The notes under the pieces: model-generated
Told to the model about the DNA's origin: nothing
What the model saw: the letters and a program-made list of their open reading frames with translations, nothing else
Databases searched by the model: none
Made by a program: the position numbers and the translations under genes
Part shown: piece after piece, positions 17,106-26,634 of the stretch
Position numbering within the stretch: the stretch's first letter is position 1
How the letters are laid out: every line of letters begins with the position of its first letter
NCBI GenBank assembly: GCA_015490155.1
Contig: WFYI01000091.1
Location: 1-41,800, forward strand
Direction: 5' to 3'
DNA length: 41,800 nt
Source of the DNA: Aquificaceae bacterium
Lineage (GTDB): Bacteria; Aquificota; Aquificia; Aquificales; Aquificaceae

Positions 17106-18617
17106 TTAAGCTACGAATTTAGATTTAAACTCTTCCAGAGCGTTCTTAATCTTTTCCTTCAGCTCTTCGTCTATCTTCTTCTTATCCCTTATATCCTGAA
17201 GTACATCTGGCTTCTCGTTATCAAGGAATACGTAAAGTTCTTTTTCAAACTTTCTAACCGCCTCCGGCGGTAGGTCATCAAGGTATCCGTTGGTTCCCGC
17301 GAATATGGCAACTATCTGTTTCTCAACGGGTATGGGGTTGTAAGGCTCCTGCTTGAGAAGCTCTACCAGCCTAAGACCCCTGTTTATGGTCTGCTGAGTT
17401 GCCTTATCCAATTCGGAGGCAAACTGCACGAAGGCTTCCAGCTCCCTGAACTGGGCGAGGTCAAGCCTGAGTGTTCCCGCAACCTGCTTCATCGCCTTTA
17501 TCTGAGCCGCACCTCCTACCCTTGAAACGGAAAGTCCCACGTTAATAGCTGGTCTTACACCCTTGTTAAATAGGTCCGGCTCAAGGTAGATTTGACCGTC
17601 TGTTATGGATATAACGTTTGTAGGAATGTATGCCGCAACGTCCCCGGCTTTTGTCTCAATTATGGGCAGTGCGGTGAGCGAACCTCCTCCGAGGTCGTCG
17701 TGGAGCTTTGCCGCACGCTCAAGGAGACGGGAGTGCAGGTAAAAGACGTCTCCGGGGTAAGCTTCCCTTCCCGGGGGTCTTCTCATGAGCAGGGATAGCT
17801 GCCTGTAAGCCTCCGCGTGCTTGGAGAGGTCGTCGTAAACCACGAGGGCGTGCTTGCCGTTGTCCCTGAAGTACTCTCCCACCGTACAGCCGGTAAAGGG
17901 TGCGAGGTACTGCAAGGAAGCGGGGTCTGTGGCTGAAGCCACGACAACCGTGGTGTACTCCATAGCTCCCTCTTTCTCGAGGAGTTCTATGAGCCTTGCG
18001 GTTGTGGAGCGCTTCTGCCCTATTGCCACGTATATGCAGTAAACGTCCGTGTCTCTCTGATTGAGTATGGTATCTATCCCTATGGTAGTCTTACCGGTAG
18101 CCCTATCTCCGATTATCAGCTCCCTCTGTCCCCTACCTATGGGAATCATGGAGTCTATCGCCTTTATTCCCGTCTGAAGAGGCTCGTGAACGGGCTGTCT
18201 CTTCACAACTCCGGGGGCTATCTTTTCTATGGGAGAGCGGTACTCAAACTTTATCTCCCCTTTGCCGTCCAACGGGTTTCCGAGGGGGTCTATAACCCTA
18301 CCTACCAGCCCCTCACCGACGGGCAGGTCAAGGATTCTTCCCGTTTTTCTAACGATAGAGCCTTCCCTTATCCCCGACTCGCTTCCGAGGACTATGATAC
18401 CCACGTTATCCTCTTCAAGGTTAAAGGCTATGCCCTTCGTTCCTCCTTCAAACTCAACGACTTCCATAGCCATGGTGTTTTCAAGTCCGTACGCTCTGGC
18501 AACTCCGTCACCGACGTAATAAACAACTCCCACCTCTTCCATCTTCGCCTGAGCTTCAAAGTCCTGTATCTGCTGTTTAAGAATTTCCAGAGCCTCTTCG
18601 TAGCTGAGCATACCCAT
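17106..18617 (-). CDS. atpA: ATP synthase F1 subunit alpha
   Basis: Non-catalytic nucleotide-binding subunit of the F1 head, 503 residues. It has the N-terminal beta-barrel, the P-loop [13 protein letters not shown] (usually GDRQTGKT, so one Gln-to-Ala change), and the signature [17 protein letters not shown]. Start chosen at MGMLSY with AGGAGGTTTCTGGC upstream. No other atp gene is nearby: upstream is the divergent yceD-rpmF operon and downstream DUF72. A lone atpA, split from the rest of the F1 genes, is a known arrangement in Aquificales. Confidence 0.97.
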   Translation of the reverse strand: MGMLSYEEALEILKQQIQDFEAQAKMEEVGVVYYVGDGVARAYGLENTMAMEVVEFEGGTKGIAFNLEEDNVGIIVLGSESGIREGSIVRKTGRILDLPVGEGLVGRVIDPLGNPLDGKGEIKFEYRSPIEKIAPGVVKRQPVHEPLQTGIKAIDSMIPIGRGQRELIIGDRATGKTTIGIDTILNQRDTDVYCIYVAIGQKRSTTARLIELLEKEGAMEYTTVVVASATDPASLQYLAPFTGCTVGEYFRDNGKHALVVYDDLSKHAEAYRQLSLLMRRPPGREAYPGDVFYLHSRLLERAAKLHDDLGGGSLTALPIIETKAGDVAAYIPTNVISITDGQIYLEPDLFNKGVRPAINVGLSVSRVGGAAQIKAMKQVAGTLRLDLAQFRELEAFVQFASELDKATQQTINRGLRLVELLKQEPYNPIPVEKQIVAIFAGTNGYLDDLPPEAVRKFEKELYVFLDNEKPDVLQDIRDKKKIDEELKEKIKNALEEFKSKFVA

Positions 18618-18648
18618 GCCAGAAACCTCCTGAGTTTAATCCCTCAAA

Positions 18649-18657
18649 ATTATACCA
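18649..18657 (-). promoter_or_regulatory. Predicted extended -10 promoter of atpA
   Basis: On the minus strand TGGTATAAT (18649-18657) gives a perfect TATAAT with a TGn extension and no good -35, about 30 nt before the atpA start. The remaining AT-rich gap up to 18725 must hold the promoter of the divergent yceD operon, which I could not resolve. Confidence 0.5.
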
Positions 18658-18725
18658 CGCCGACCCCAAAAGGTTTATATTTAAAATATTTAAAAACTAT
18701 TCAGAAAACCAAAAGGGAAGAAACC

Positions 18726-19241
18726 ATGATTACCTTGAACCTAAAAGAGATTTTCGAAAGCAGGGACAACTTTTCAAAGAGCTACATCTTAAAACCTTCG
18801 GATATCAAACTGCCTTCAGAACTTGGAGAGATAAAAGAGGAGACCTTCGTAAACGTGAACATAAGGAAGGTAAAGGGAGGATACGCCATAGACCTTGAGA
18901 TAGAGAGCGGAATTTACCTCGAGTGTAGTAGGTGTTTAGAGGTTTACAGAAAAGAGGTTGAGCAAAGTTCGGCGAGGAAGCTCGAAAACCCCTCCCACGA
19001 AAGGGAGATTTTCCTAAGCGAGAAAGACCTGAACGTCTCCTTCATGGAAGAGCCGGACATACTTAACTTGACAGAGCTTGTAAGGGAAGAGCTTATCCTT
19101 AGCGTACCTATGAAACCTCTGTGTAGTCCCACCTGCAGCGGCATAAACCCCGGCGTTGTGGAAGATTACAAGCAATCACCCGCAGACCCAAGATTTGCTA
19201 TACTAAAAAGTCTGTTTGCCGAAAAGGAGGTTAGCGAGTAA
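18726..19241 (+). CDS. yceD: YceD/DUF177 family protein
   Basis: 171 residues of the DUF177 family, linked to 23S rRNA accumulation in plants and bacteria, and nearly always next to rpmF. Four cysteines are present: Cys67 and Cys70 in [10 protein letters not shown] and a second pair in PLCSPTCSG, a probable metal site, although the usual C-terminal CxxCG extension is missing. The start [10 protein letters not shown] is chosen because the longer open frame upstream runs through atpA. It ends in a TAATG junction with rpmF. Confidence 0.9.
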   Translation: MITLNLKEIFESRDNFSKSYILKPSDIKLPSELGEIKEETFVNVNIRKVKGGYAIDLEIESGIYLECSRCLEVYRKEVEQSSARKLENPSHEREIFLSEKDLNVSFMEEPDILNLTELVREELILSVPMKPLCSPTCSGINPGVVEDYKQSPADPRFAILKSLFAEKEVSE

Positions 19242-19429
19242 TGGCTGTTCCCAAAAGGAAAACTTCCAAGTGGAGAAGAAACCAAAGAAGAGCGCAGAGC
19301 TTTTTTTCAAGACTAAAGTCTCCTTCCTTATCCGAATGCCCCGAGTGTGGGGAAAGGATACTTCCCCATAGGGTATGTCCCTACTGCGGAAGTTACAAGG
19401 GTAGGGAGATACTTCCGGAAACAAAATGA
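19241..19429 (+). CDS. rpmF: 50S ribosomal protein bL32
   Basis: 62 residues. The N-terminus [18 protein letters not shown] is the standard bL32 opening, followed by a zinc ribbon with Cys33, Cys36, Cys46 and Cys49 ([18 protein letters not shown]). The ATG shares one base with the yceD stop and is preceded by GGAGGTTAGCGAG. Overlaps plsX by 4 nt. Confidence 0.97.
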   Translation: MAVPKRKTSKWRRNQRRAQSFFSRLKSPSLSECPECGERILPHRVCPYCGSYKGREILPETK

Positions 19430-20460
19430 ACCCTTCCGTAAGCGTAGCCTTAGACTGTATGGGGGGGGACTACGCACCCCACGAGATAGTAAAAGGGGGC
19501 GTTTTGGCAGCTAAAAAGTTCGGCTACAAGGTGTTCCTCGTAGGGGAAGAGGAAAGCATAAACAAGGTTTTAGAGTCCTTGGGGGAGAAAGAAAATTCAC
19601 TGCTGGAGGTAGTTCCTTCGGAAGAAAACATAGACATGCACGAACCACCCTCTAACGTTCTCAGGAAGAAGAAGTCCTCACTTTACGTAGCGGGGAAGCT
19701 CGTTAGAAACGGTATGGCGGATGCGCTCGTATCTGCGGGAAACACGGGAGCCGTTTTGGTAGTGGGAAAGTTCATAGTAGGGGCTGAGGAACTCGTAGAG
19801 AGACCTTCAATAGGTGTTGCTCTACCGAACCCCAACGGGAAAACCGTCCTTTTGGACGTAGGGGCAAATGTGGACTCTAAACCTAAGCACTTGGTTCAGT
19901 TCGCGATAATAGGACACACCTACGCCCAAGAGATATTGGGTGTTGAAAACCCAAGGGTTGGGATTCTCAGCATAGGAGAAGAGGAGGGCAAAGGGAACGA
20001 GCTGGTAAAGGAAACCTATCCCCTACTGAAGGAAACGGGCTTAAACTTCTTGGGCAACGCGGAGGGCAGAGACATATACTCGGGTAACTTTGACGTTATA
20101 GTGTGCGATGGATTCGTGGGAAACGTGGTTCTAAAAACGAGTGAGAGCCTCGGGTTTGCGGTGCTACAGATGATAAAAGAAGAAATAAAGAAAAGCTGGC
20201 TCGCAAAGGTAGGGGCGGTTCTGATGATGCCGGCCTTTAACAGGTTCAAAAAGAAGGCGGATTTTTCCGAGTACGGAGGGATTCCCCTTTTGGGAGCTAA
20301 AAAGCCGGTTATAATTACCCACGGAAGAGCCAACGCCAAGGCGATAAGAAATGCTATAAAGGTAGCGGGCGAGTTTATAAGTCAGGACTTTAACAAGAAA
20401 CTGGTGGAAAATATAAAGATGTTCACGCCCGAGCTAAAAAAGGCATCTGTAGGTAACTGA
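19426..20460 (+). CDS. plsX: Phosphate acyltransferase PlsX
   Basis: Converts acyl-ACP to acyl-phosphate, the first step to phosphatidic acid in bacteria that use PlsY. 344 residues with [18 protein letters not shown] at the N-terminus, [24 protein letters not shown] and [11 protein letters not shown]. Starts with a 4-nt ATGA overlap with rpmF and is followed 2 nt later by fabH, the conserved bacterial order. Confidence 0.97.
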   Translation: MNPSVSVALDCMGGDYAPHEIVKGGVLAAKKFGYKVFLVGEEESINKVLESLGEKENSLLEVVPSEENIDMHEPPSNVLRKKKSSLYVAGKLVRNGMADALVSAGNTGAVLVVGKFIVGAEELVERPSIGVALPNPNGKTVLLDVGANVDSKPKHLVQFAIIGHTYAQEILGVENPRVGILSIGEEEGKGNELVKETYPLLKETGLNFLGNAEGRDIYSGNFDVIVCDGFVGNVVLKTSESLGFAVLQMIKEEIKKSWLAKVGAVLMMPAFNRFKKKADFSEYGGIPLLGAKKPVIITHGRANAKAIRNAIKVAGEFISQDFNKKLVENIKMFTPELKKASVGN

Positions 20461-20462
20461 AC

Positions 20463-21392
20463 ATGGGAACCAAAATTCTCGGAACGGGAGTTTACCTACC
20501 CCAGAGGGTACTCACAAATTACGACCTTGAGAAAATGGTGGATACCTCGGACGAATGGATATCCACAAGAACCGGAATAAAGGAAAGGAGAATAGCCAAA
20601 GAAGAAACAGCCACGAGTATGGCTTTGGAAGCCTCAAAGATGGCTATTGAGAATGCAGGGGTAAGGGCTGAAGAGATAGAACTCATAATCCTTGCAACTC
20701 TGACACCCGATAAGAAGTTTCCCTCCACCGCTTGCCTGCTTCAAGCTGAGCTGAGGATAAAGAACAGTTTCTCTTTTGATTTATCTGCAGCCTGTAGCGG
20801 TTTTCTCTACGCCCTTGATGTGGCGGACGCTTACATAAAATCGGGGAAGGCTTCCAAAATCCTCGTCGTAGGTGTGGAAAAGCTGTCCGAGATAGTGGAT
20901 TGGGAGGATAGAAGCACCTGCGTTTTATTCGGAGATGGAGCGGGAGCTATGGTCGTTTCCTCTTCAGATGAAGATAGTGATATTCTCGCATCAAGGATGT
21001 ACTCGGAGGGTAGTTTCTGGGACATACTCTACGCGGAAAAGTGCGGGTACATACAGATGAAGGGGAAGGAGCTTTTCAAACTTGCCGTGAGAAGTATGGA
21101 AGCGGTTTGCAGGGAAGTCATGGAGAAAGCCGGGTTAAGCACGGAGGAGGTGGATATAGTCATACCCCATCAAGCGAACATAAGAATAATAAACTCCCTT
21201 GCGGATAAGCTGGAAATCCCTAAGGAGAAGGTCTTCGCCAACATAGACAGGTACGGCAATACCTCCGCTGCGTCAATACCCATAGCCTTCCACGAGGCTG
21301 TATCCACGGGAAGGTTAAAGAGGGGAGATGTAGCTCTCCTCACCGCTATGGGCGGAGGGCTAACGTGGGGAGCTACCCTTTTAAGGTATTGA
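20463..21392 (+). CDS. fabH: 3-oxoacyl-ACP synthase III
   Basis: Starts fatty acid synthesis by condensing acyl-CoA with malonyl-ACP. 309 residues with the catalytic triad Cys111 ([11 protein letters not shown]), His236 (IPHQANIRI) and Asn266 (YGNTSAAS). Last gene of the yceD-rpmF-plsX-fabH run; its 3' end overlaps the converging DUF255 gene by 20 nt. Confidence 0.97.
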   Translation: MGTKILGTGVYLPQRVLTNYDLEKMVDTSDEWISTRTGIKERRIAKEETATSMALEASKMAIENAGVRAEEIELIILATLTPDKKFPSTACLLQAELRIKNSFSFDLSAACSGFLYALDVADAYIKSGKASKILVVGVEKLSEIVDWEDRSTCVLFGDGAGAMVVSSSDEDSDILASRMYSEGSFWDILYAEKCGYIQMKGKELFKLAVRSMEAVCREVMEKAGLSTEEVDIVIPHQANIRIINSLADKLEIPKEKVFANIDRYGNTSAASIPIAFHEAVSTGRLKRGDVALLTAMGGGLTWGATLLRY

Positions 21393-23445
21393 ATACCTCT
21401 CCGAGTTCCGTAGTGGGGGTTTGACAGGAGAAGTTCCTGCACAGGTAGTAAGTTGTTTTACCGTCTAAGGGCTTTAGGTTCTTCAAAAAGGAGTTTATAC
21501 TCTCGGTGGTTTCGTCTTTGTGAATGACCAACAAGTCCGGAAGGAAGTTCTCGCGTATTTCTTTTAGAGCCTCTTCATGTTTTTCTCCTTCGGAGGGAAC
21601 TACAACAAGCTCCGAGGTTCCGTTAAGCACCAAATCTAACGCCAAAAGAGAGAAGCTGTGGGAGGAGGGATAGTTTTCCAAAACCTGAAAGTAGGACTCA
21701 AGGGTTTTAATCCCCTTATCTTCGTATTCACGCTTGTTTGTAAGACGAGAAAGCCGTATGAGGTTGTACGCCATCACCGAGTTTCCGGAGGGCAAGGCTC
21801 CATCGTAAGTCTCTTTTTTCCTTACGATAAGTTCCTCTCCGTAATCCGGCGTTTGGAAAAAGCCGTAGCCCTCTTTGTCCCAGAAGTGTTTAAGTGTATG
21901 CTCCGTAAGCTCAACAGCCCACTTAAGGTAAGCTGGCTCAAGAGTGCTTTCGTAAAGCTCCGTAAAAGCCCATATAAGGTATGCGTAGTCCTCAAGAAAG
22001 GCATCAACCTTAGCTTCACCGTCCTTATACCTGTGGTAGAGCTTCCCGTCTTCTCTGTAGAGGTTGTTGAGTATGAAGTTTGCGGTTTCCTTTGCTATCC
22101 CTATAAAGTCATCCCTGCCGAAAGCTCTACCCGCAACTGCAAAGGCTACCACCGCTAAGGCGTTCCAGTCGGTTAAAATCTTTTCGTCCCTCAAGGGTCT
22201 GACCCTGTTCTGCCGTGTCTTAAACAGCTTGTTCCTTATCTCCTCAAGCCTGCTTTTTAGCTCCTGAACTTCCATACCGAGCCTTTCCGCGTGCTTCTCC
22301 AAGGGGAAAGCCATAAAGAGTATGTTCTTGCCCGTTTTTCTGCGGGTGGCTTCCTCGAGGAAGTTTCCGTCCTCTTTAAGGTTAAATACCCGAAGGGTTA
22401 TATTAAATTCCTCCTCCGATAAAATCTCTTTAAGCTCCTTCGTATCCCAAATGTAAAACTTGCCCTCCTCTCCTTCGCTGTCCGCATCTTCCGCAGAGTA
22501 GAAAGCCCCTTCCTCTGAGCGCATGTCCCTTAGAAGGTAGTCCGCTATGTCCTCCGCGGTCTCTCTGAAGAAGTCTCCTTTCGTGATTTGGAAAGCCTCG
22601 GTGTAGGTAAGCATAAGCAGAGCGTTGTCGTATAGCATCTTCTCAAAGTGGGGCAGAAGCCACATGTTATCCGTTGAGTACCTGTGAAATCCGTGTCCCA
22701 CGAAATCCCATATCCCTCCGAGCCTCATCTTCTCTAAGGTAAAGAGAACCATTTTGAGGGCGTTCTCGTTCTGAGTTCTGTAGTAGTACCTGAGAAGGAA
22801 CATAAGGTTATGGGGAACGGGAAACTTGGGAGCCTGTCCGAATCCTCCGAATTCCTTATCAAAGGAAAAGAAGAAATCCCCGAAGGCGTCCTCTATAACT
22901 TTCTCTTTAATCTCGCTCTTTTCTGAGCTAACCGCTCCTTCTTTCAGAACGGATATAACCTTGTCAGCAGAGTTCAAAACCTTTTGCCTGTCCTCTTTCC
23001 AGAGCTGAGCTATCCTGAGAAGTAATTCCTTAAGTCCCGGTCTGCCGTAGTAACTCTCCTTGGGGAAGTAGGTTCCTGCAAAGAAGGGTTTTTTATCGGG
23101 TGTAAGTATAACCGTAAGGGGCCAACCTCCGGAGCCGGTTAGCATCTGACACACGGTCATGTACACGCTGTCTATGTCCGGTCTTTCTTCCCTATCAACC
23201 TTTATGGGAACGAAGTTCTCGTTGAGGATTTTTGCTACCTCGTCGTCTTCAAAGCTCTCCTTCTCCATAACGTGACACCAGTGGCAGGTTGAGTACCCTA
23301 TGGAGAGGAACACGGGCTTGTCCTCTCTCTTTGCTCTCTCAAAGGCTTCCTCGCTCCAAGGATACCAATCAACTGGGTTGTAGGCGTGCTGAAGCAGGTA
23401 AGGACTTTTCTCTTTTATAAGTCTGTTAGGTTTTCTTTTTTCCAT
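21373..23445 (-). CDS. DUF255 thioredoxin-fold / (alpha/alpha)6-barrel protein (YyaL family)
   Basis: 690 residues. The N-terminal thioredoxin-like domain (about 1-165) has [24 protein letters not shown] and the CxxC site STCHWCHVM (Cys54, Cys57), then [13 protein letters not shown]. The rest is a helical barrel resembling glycosidase and N-acyl-glucosamine epimerase folds ([23 protein letters not shown]-like segment [28 protein letters not shown]). The family is widespread and its reaction unsettled. Start: MEKRKPNRL is the family N-terminus; it has no ribosome binding site and a -10-like CATAAT ends 6 nt before it, so it may be leaderless. A start 48 nt upstream (23493) is the alternative. 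Confidence 0.9.
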   Translation of the reverse strand: MEKRKPNRLIKEKSPYLLQHAYNPVDWYPWSEEAFERAKREDKPVFLSIGYSTCHWCHVMEKESFEDDEVAKILNENFVPIKVDREERPDIDSVYMTVCQMLTGSGGWPLTVILTPDKKPFFAGTYFPKESYYGRPGLKELLLRIAQLWKEDRQKVLNSADKVISVLKEGAVSSEKSEIKEKVIEDAFGDFFFSFDKEFGGFGQAPKFPVPHNLMFLLRYYYRTQNENALKMVLFTLEKMRLGGIWDFVGHGFHRYSTDNMWLLPHFEKMLYDNALLMLTYTEAFQITKGDFFRETAEDIADYLLRDMRSEEGAFYSAEDADSEGEEGKFYIWDTKELKEILSEEEFNITLRVFNLKEDGNFLEEATRRKTGKNILFMAFPLEKHAERLGMEVQELKSRLEEIRNKLFKTRQNRVRPLRDEKILTDWNALAVVAFAVAGRAFGRDDFIGIAKETANFILNNLYREDGKLYHRYKDGEAKVDAFLEDYAYLIWAFTELYESTLEPAYLKWAVELTEHTLKHFWDKEGYGFFQTPDYGEELIVRKKETYDGALPSGNSVMAYNLIRLSRLTNKREYEDKGIKTLESYFQVLENYPSSHSFSLLALDLVLNGTSELVVVPSEGEKHEEALKEIRENFLPDLLVIHKDETTESINSFLKNLKPLDGKTTYYLCRNFSCQTPTTELGEVFNTLKG

Positions 23446-23525
23446 CTGAGTATTATGGAGCCAAAAGCCTTTACAATTAATGAGTTTAGTCATGCAAGAA
23501 ATGACCCGTATCGGGAATTTTAATG

Positions 23526-23531
23526 TATAAT
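23526..23531 (+). promoter_or_regulatory. Predicted -10 box of rpsP
   Basis: TATAAT at 23526-23531, about 31 nt before the rpsP start, in the divergent gap with the DUF255 gene. A weak -35-like ATGACC lies 19 nt upstream. The frame is open from 23523, but that earlier start would lie in the promoter. Confidence 0.45.
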
Positions 23532-23561
23532 AGAAAACTTAGCTTTCAGGAGGAACTGGAA

Positions 23562-23891
23562 ATGGCAGTCAGAATGAGGTTTGCGAAGTTCGGGCGTAAG
23601 CACCACCCCATATACAGGATAGTGGTAATGGACGCCAGAAGCCCGAGAGAGGGAAACTACATAGACATCTTAGGAACTTACGACCCCAAGAACAAAAAGT
23701 TACTTGACATCAAGCCTGAAAGGATAAAAGAGTGGCTTTACAAAGGTGTTGAGGTAGCGTCAAGGGTCAAAGCCCTTTTACAATCGGAAGGCATACTCAA
23801 GGAGCTTATTGAAGAAGGTTGGGAACTTAAAAGGAGCGGTGATTACTGGGTAACCAAGAAGAAACGTCAGAAAGCTACAAAGGAGGTGTAA
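23562..23891 (+). CDS. rpsP: 30S ribosomal protein bS16
   Basis: 109 residues. MAVRMRFAKFGRKHHPIYRI and VVMDARSPREGNYIDILGTYDP are diagnostic of bS16. The start is set by AGGAGGAACTGGAA directly upstream; the frame extends 13 codons further but with no family match. Followed 3 nt later by khpA, as in many bacteria. Confidence 0.97.
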   Translation: MAVRMRFAKFGRKHHPIYRIVVMDARSPREGNYIDILGTYDPKNKKLLDIKPERIKEWLYKGVEVASRVKALLQSEGILKELIEEGWELKRSGDYWVTKKKRQKATKEV

Positions 23892-23894
23892 AGG

Positions 23895-24134
23895 ATGAGC
23901 CAGATGAAAGACCTCGTAGAGATTACCGCACAATCTCTGGTAGATAACCCCGAGAAAGTCAGCGTGACCGAGATAGAAGGCGAGAAGACGATAGTTATTG
24001 AGCTTAGGGTTGACCCCCCGGACTTGGGTAAGGTCATAGGTAAACAGGGCAGGATAGCAAGAGCGCTCAGAACCTTGCTCTCCGCTATGGGCAGAAAGAC
24101 GGGAAAGAGAGTAGTATTAGAAATTCTTGAGTAA
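23895..24134 (+). CDS. khpA: KH-domain RNA-binding protein KhpA
   Basis: 79 residues forming one KH domain with the GxxG loop in [19 protein letters not shown]. KhpA binds RNA and in some bacteria acts with KhpB in cell elongation and post-transcriptional control. It has AGGAGGTGTAAAGG before the ATG. The common rpsP-khpA-rimM-trmD order stops here: a terminator and an opposing gene follow, so rimM and trmD are elsewhere. Confidence 0.95.
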   Translation: MSQMKDLVEITAQSLVDNPEKVSVTEIEGEKTIVIELRVDPPDLGKVIGKQGRIARALRTLLSAMGRKTGKRVVLEILE

Positions 24135-24161
24135 TAACCGACCCCGCTCCGCGGGGTTATT
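24132..24161. terminator. Bidirectional hairpin terminator
   Basis: ACCCCGC (24141-24147) pairs with GCGGGGT (24151-24157) around a TCC loop, and outer AATAA and TTATT bases can extend the stem. T-rich sequence on each side is short. It sits between the converging khpA and yraN genes and the yraN stop codon lies inside the right arm. Confidence 0.75.
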
Positions 24162-24495
24162 AAATATCAAAGGATACGTTCTTAAAGTGTTTAATCTCCT
24201 TTTTATGTACCGTAATTAAATCTACCCTGAAATCCGTATCTTTTCCAAGCCTCTCTAAGTAGGTGTAAGCACACTTTACAAGTCTCTCCAGCTTCCTCTT
24301 GGTAAATCTCTCCTCTGGGGAGCCAAAGTTATCACCTGCAGAACCCTTGACCTCAACTATAACCAAGGTATCCCCATCAAGGGCAACTACGTCTATCTCA
24401 GAGAACCTACAGTGGTAATTTCTCTCAAGAATTTTATAACCCAAGGACTTTAAATACTCACAGGCTAAGTCTTCGTAGCGCTTACCTTTATTCAT
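24160..24495 (-). CDS. yraN: YraN/UPF0102 family nuclease-fold protein
   Basis: 111 residues of the UPF0102 family, with a PD-(D/E)XK-like core: GKRYEDLACEYLKSLGYKIL, NYHCRFSEIDVVALDGDTL and IVEVKGS (Glu and Lys of the E-x-K). It is thought to be related to Holliday-junction resolvases but its function is not established. It overlaps hldA by 8 nt and ends at the shared terminator. Confidence 0.92.
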   Translation of the reverse strand: MNKGKRYEDLACEYLKSLGYKILERNYHCRFSEIDVVALDGDTLVIVEVKGSAGDNFGSPEERFTKRKLERLVKCAYTYLERLGKDTDFRVDLITVHKKEIKHFKNVSFDI

Positions 24496-25429
24496 TTACT
24501 TCCTGAAGAATCCTCTCCGGAGAGGCTACCGCGGTTCCGAACTCTCCGACAACTATACCCGCTGCCACATTACCCAGCTCACAGGCTAAGTCCCAGCTCG
24601 CACCCGAGAGGAATGCACAGGTAAGAACCGCTATGACCGTGTCCCCCGCACCGGTCACGTCGTAAACCTTCTTAGCCTTTGCAGGGAAAAGCTTTACCTC
24701 ATCCTCGTTAAATAGGGACATACCCTTTGCGCCTCTCGTAACAACGAGCGTTTCCACTTCCAGCTCGGATTTTAGCCTTCTGCCCAGCTCCTCAACACTC
24801 CTCTCCCTACCGCCGGACATTGCCAAAAGCTCCTTCTCGTTGGGGGTTATAAGGTTAGCTCCCCTGTACAAGAGCTTGTTCACAGGTCTCGGGTCTATGG
24901 ATACAAAAAGCCCGGAGTTAATTAAAGTGTCCATAACCTCTGACGTAATTACCCCCTTTGCGTAATCAGAAACTATAACTCCGTTAAATGCAGACTCTTT
25001 AAGTGTATTCCTTAACCTGCTTCCTATACCTTCACCGACAGGCTTTTTATCCTCTCTGTCTATCCTTAAAAGCTGTTGTGACATAGACACCACCCGCGTC
25101 TTTTGAGTAGTGGGTCTGTCCTCCTCAATCAGTAGGGAGTTTATGCCCTTTTCCCTTAGAAGACCCTTCAGCTTTTCTGCTGCGTCATCCTTTCCCACTA
25201 CGCCGAAGAGGTGTGCATCTACACCCAAAGCGGATAGATTATGGGCTACATTTCCGGCTCCACCGAGCCTGACCTCTTCCCTCTCAACCTCAAGCACGGG
25301 AACTGGAGCCTCTGGCGAAATCCTGTCCACCTTCCCGTACAGGTACCTGTCAAGTATCACATCTCCCACAACGAGGATTTTTAAGTTTTTGAACCTATTC
25401 AGTATTTCTTTCAGCTTACTCCTGCCCAT
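24488..25429 (-). CDS. hldA: D-glycero-beta-D-manno-heptose-7-phosphate kinase
   Basis: PfkB-family sugar kinase of 313 residues matching domain I of RfaE/HldE: ILVVGDVILDRYLYGKVDRI, SPEAPVPVLE, LGGAGNVAHNLSALG and the catalytic DVTGAGDTVIAV near the C-terminus. The nucleotidyltransferase half of the bifunctional HldE is absent, so a separate hldC is expected elsewhere. The product is ADP-heptose for lipopolysaccharide core. It follows the chemosensory operon by 24 nt on the same strand and may be read from it. Confidence 0.9.
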   Translation of the reverse strand: MGRSKLKEILNRFKNLKILVVGDVILDRYLYGKVDRISPEAPVPVLEVEREEVRLGGAGNVAHNLSALGVDAHLFGVVGKDDAAEKLKGLLREKGINSLLIEEDRPTTQKTRVVSMSQQLLRIDREDKKPVGEGIGSRLRNTLKESAFNGVIVSDYAKGVITSEVMDTLINSGLFVSIDPRPVNKLLYRGANLITPNEKELLAMSGGRERSVEELGRRLKSELEVETLVVTRGAKGMSLFNEDEVKLFPAKAKKVYDVTGAGDTVIAVLTCAFLSGASWDLACELGNVAAGIVVGEFGTAVASPERILQEVNE

Positions 25430-25453
25430 GGATGCTTCTTAGTATAATCTTTC

Positions 25454-25825
25454 TTAACTTATTGACTTCAGTATGTTTTCCAAAACCTCAAGGTTTATAG
25501 GCTTCACTATGTAAAGAGTGCCTCCAGACATCAATGCCTTACGTCTATCCTCTTCAGAGTCCAAGGTTGTTATAAAGACCACGGGAGTGTACCTATACTC
25601 TTCCAGCTTCCTTAGCTTCCTAACGAACTCGTATCCGTCCATCACGGGCATGTTTATATCTGACAGCACGAGGTCGTATTTAGTCTTCATCGCCATCTCT
25701 AAAGCCTCAAGCCCGTTCTCCGCAGTATCTACCTTGTAGCCGAAGTTCCTCATCAGTGAAGAGTGATATATGCGTATGGTCAACGAGTCGTCCACCACTA
25801 GAGCCTTTTTCTCCTTACCACTCAT
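25454..25825 (-). CDS. CheY-like single receiver domain (last gene of chemosensory operon)
   Basis: 123 residues, one receiver domain with acidic pocket Asp12-Asp13, phosphorylated Asp56 (LSDINMPVMDG) and Lys108 (IVKPI), so it should accept phosphate from CheA. It lacks any output domain. The ATG overlaps the cheR end by 11 nt with GGAGGACGAAG as binding site. It resembles the other CheY (30695-31051), and with no CheZ visible one of the two may act as phosphate sink. Confidence 0.95.
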   Translation of the reverse strand: MSGKEKKALVVDDSLTIRIYHSSLMRNFGYKVDTAENGLEALEMAMKTKYDLVLSDINMPVMDGYEFVRKLRKLEEYRYTPVVFITTLDSEEDRRKALMSGGTLYIVKPINLEVLENILKSIS

Positions 25826-26630
25826 CTTCGTCCTCCGAAACCTTCCTATAAACTATTGAATTTTCTATCCTTACAGGTTCAAAGAGTGAAGAAGACCTCG
25901 ATAGGCTTTCCGCATGCCCTAAGAATAGGTAGCCGCCGTCAGTCATGACGTCGTATAAGTTGTTAATCGCCTGAGACCTTGCCCTGTCATCAAAGTATAT
26001 GAGCAGGTTCTTGCAAAATACGTAGTGGAACTTGCCTAACCCTTTTAGGAAAAGCCTGTTAAGGATATTTCCTTCGTAGAAACGCACCCTCTTCTTAATT
26101 ATCTCCTTTATTTTCCATCTACCTTCATCTACTTTATAGAAGTACTTCTCAAGGTACTGAGAGGGCAATCTGGATACGCTTCTTCTTCCGTAAGTACCTT
26201 CCTTTGCCTTTGCAAGGGCATTCTTGTCTATATCTACACCCGTTATCTCAAATTTTGTAGGACTTCCCAGAACCTCGTTTAGAACTATAGCTATGCTGTA
26301 AGGTTCCTCTCCGGTTGAACAAGGTATACTCAGAACCCTTACCGGATAACCAAGGCTTTCTGTCTGAACGAGCCGTGCAAGGACTTTCAGGTGATAGTAT
26401 TCTCTGTAAAAATATGTCTCGTTAACAGTTATCTTTGAGATAAAGTCCTTGAGGACATTTTTGTCCATCTTTAGTTTAAATAGGTACTCCTTGAGCGAGG
26501 TTATACCCAGCTCCTCCATGTGCTCACTAACTCTGTTCTCCACAAAGTACTTCTTCCTTTCGTCAAAAACTATTCCAGTGTTCTCGTAAATTATCCTTTT
26601 TAGGGTGTCGTAGTAAAGCTGTGTAAGCAT
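25815..26630 (-). CDS. cheR: Chemotaxis protein methyltransferase CheR
   Basis: 271 residues. It transfers methyl groups from S-adenosylmethionine to receptor glutamates. Family motifs are NETYFYRE (about 69-76), IPCSTGEEPYSIA (SAM site), FCKNLLIYFDD and YLFLGHAESL. The N-terminal helical domain is present. No receptor C-terminal pentapeptide tether is visible on either MCP of this operon. Lies 4 nt after the HEAT-repeat gene. Confidence 0.96.
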   Translation of the reverse strand: MLTQLYYDTLKRIIYENTGIVFDERKKYFVENRVSEHMEELGITSLKEYLFKLKMDKNVLKDFISKITVNETYFYREYYHLKVLARLVQTESLGYPVRVLSIPCSTGEEPYSIAIVLNEVLGSPTKFEITGVDIDKNALAKAKEGTYGRRSVSRLPSQYLEKYFYKVDEGRWKIKEIIKKRVRFYEGNILNRLFLKGLGKFHYVFCKNLLIYFDDRARSQAINNLYDVMTDGGYLFLGHAESLSRSSSLFEPVRIENSIVYRKVSEDEDEW

Positions 26631-26634
26631 GTCG

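Noticed and set aside
18186-18725. Upstream extension of the yceD reading frame by 180 codons
   Set aside because: It runs antisense through atpA; the family N-terminus starts at 18726.
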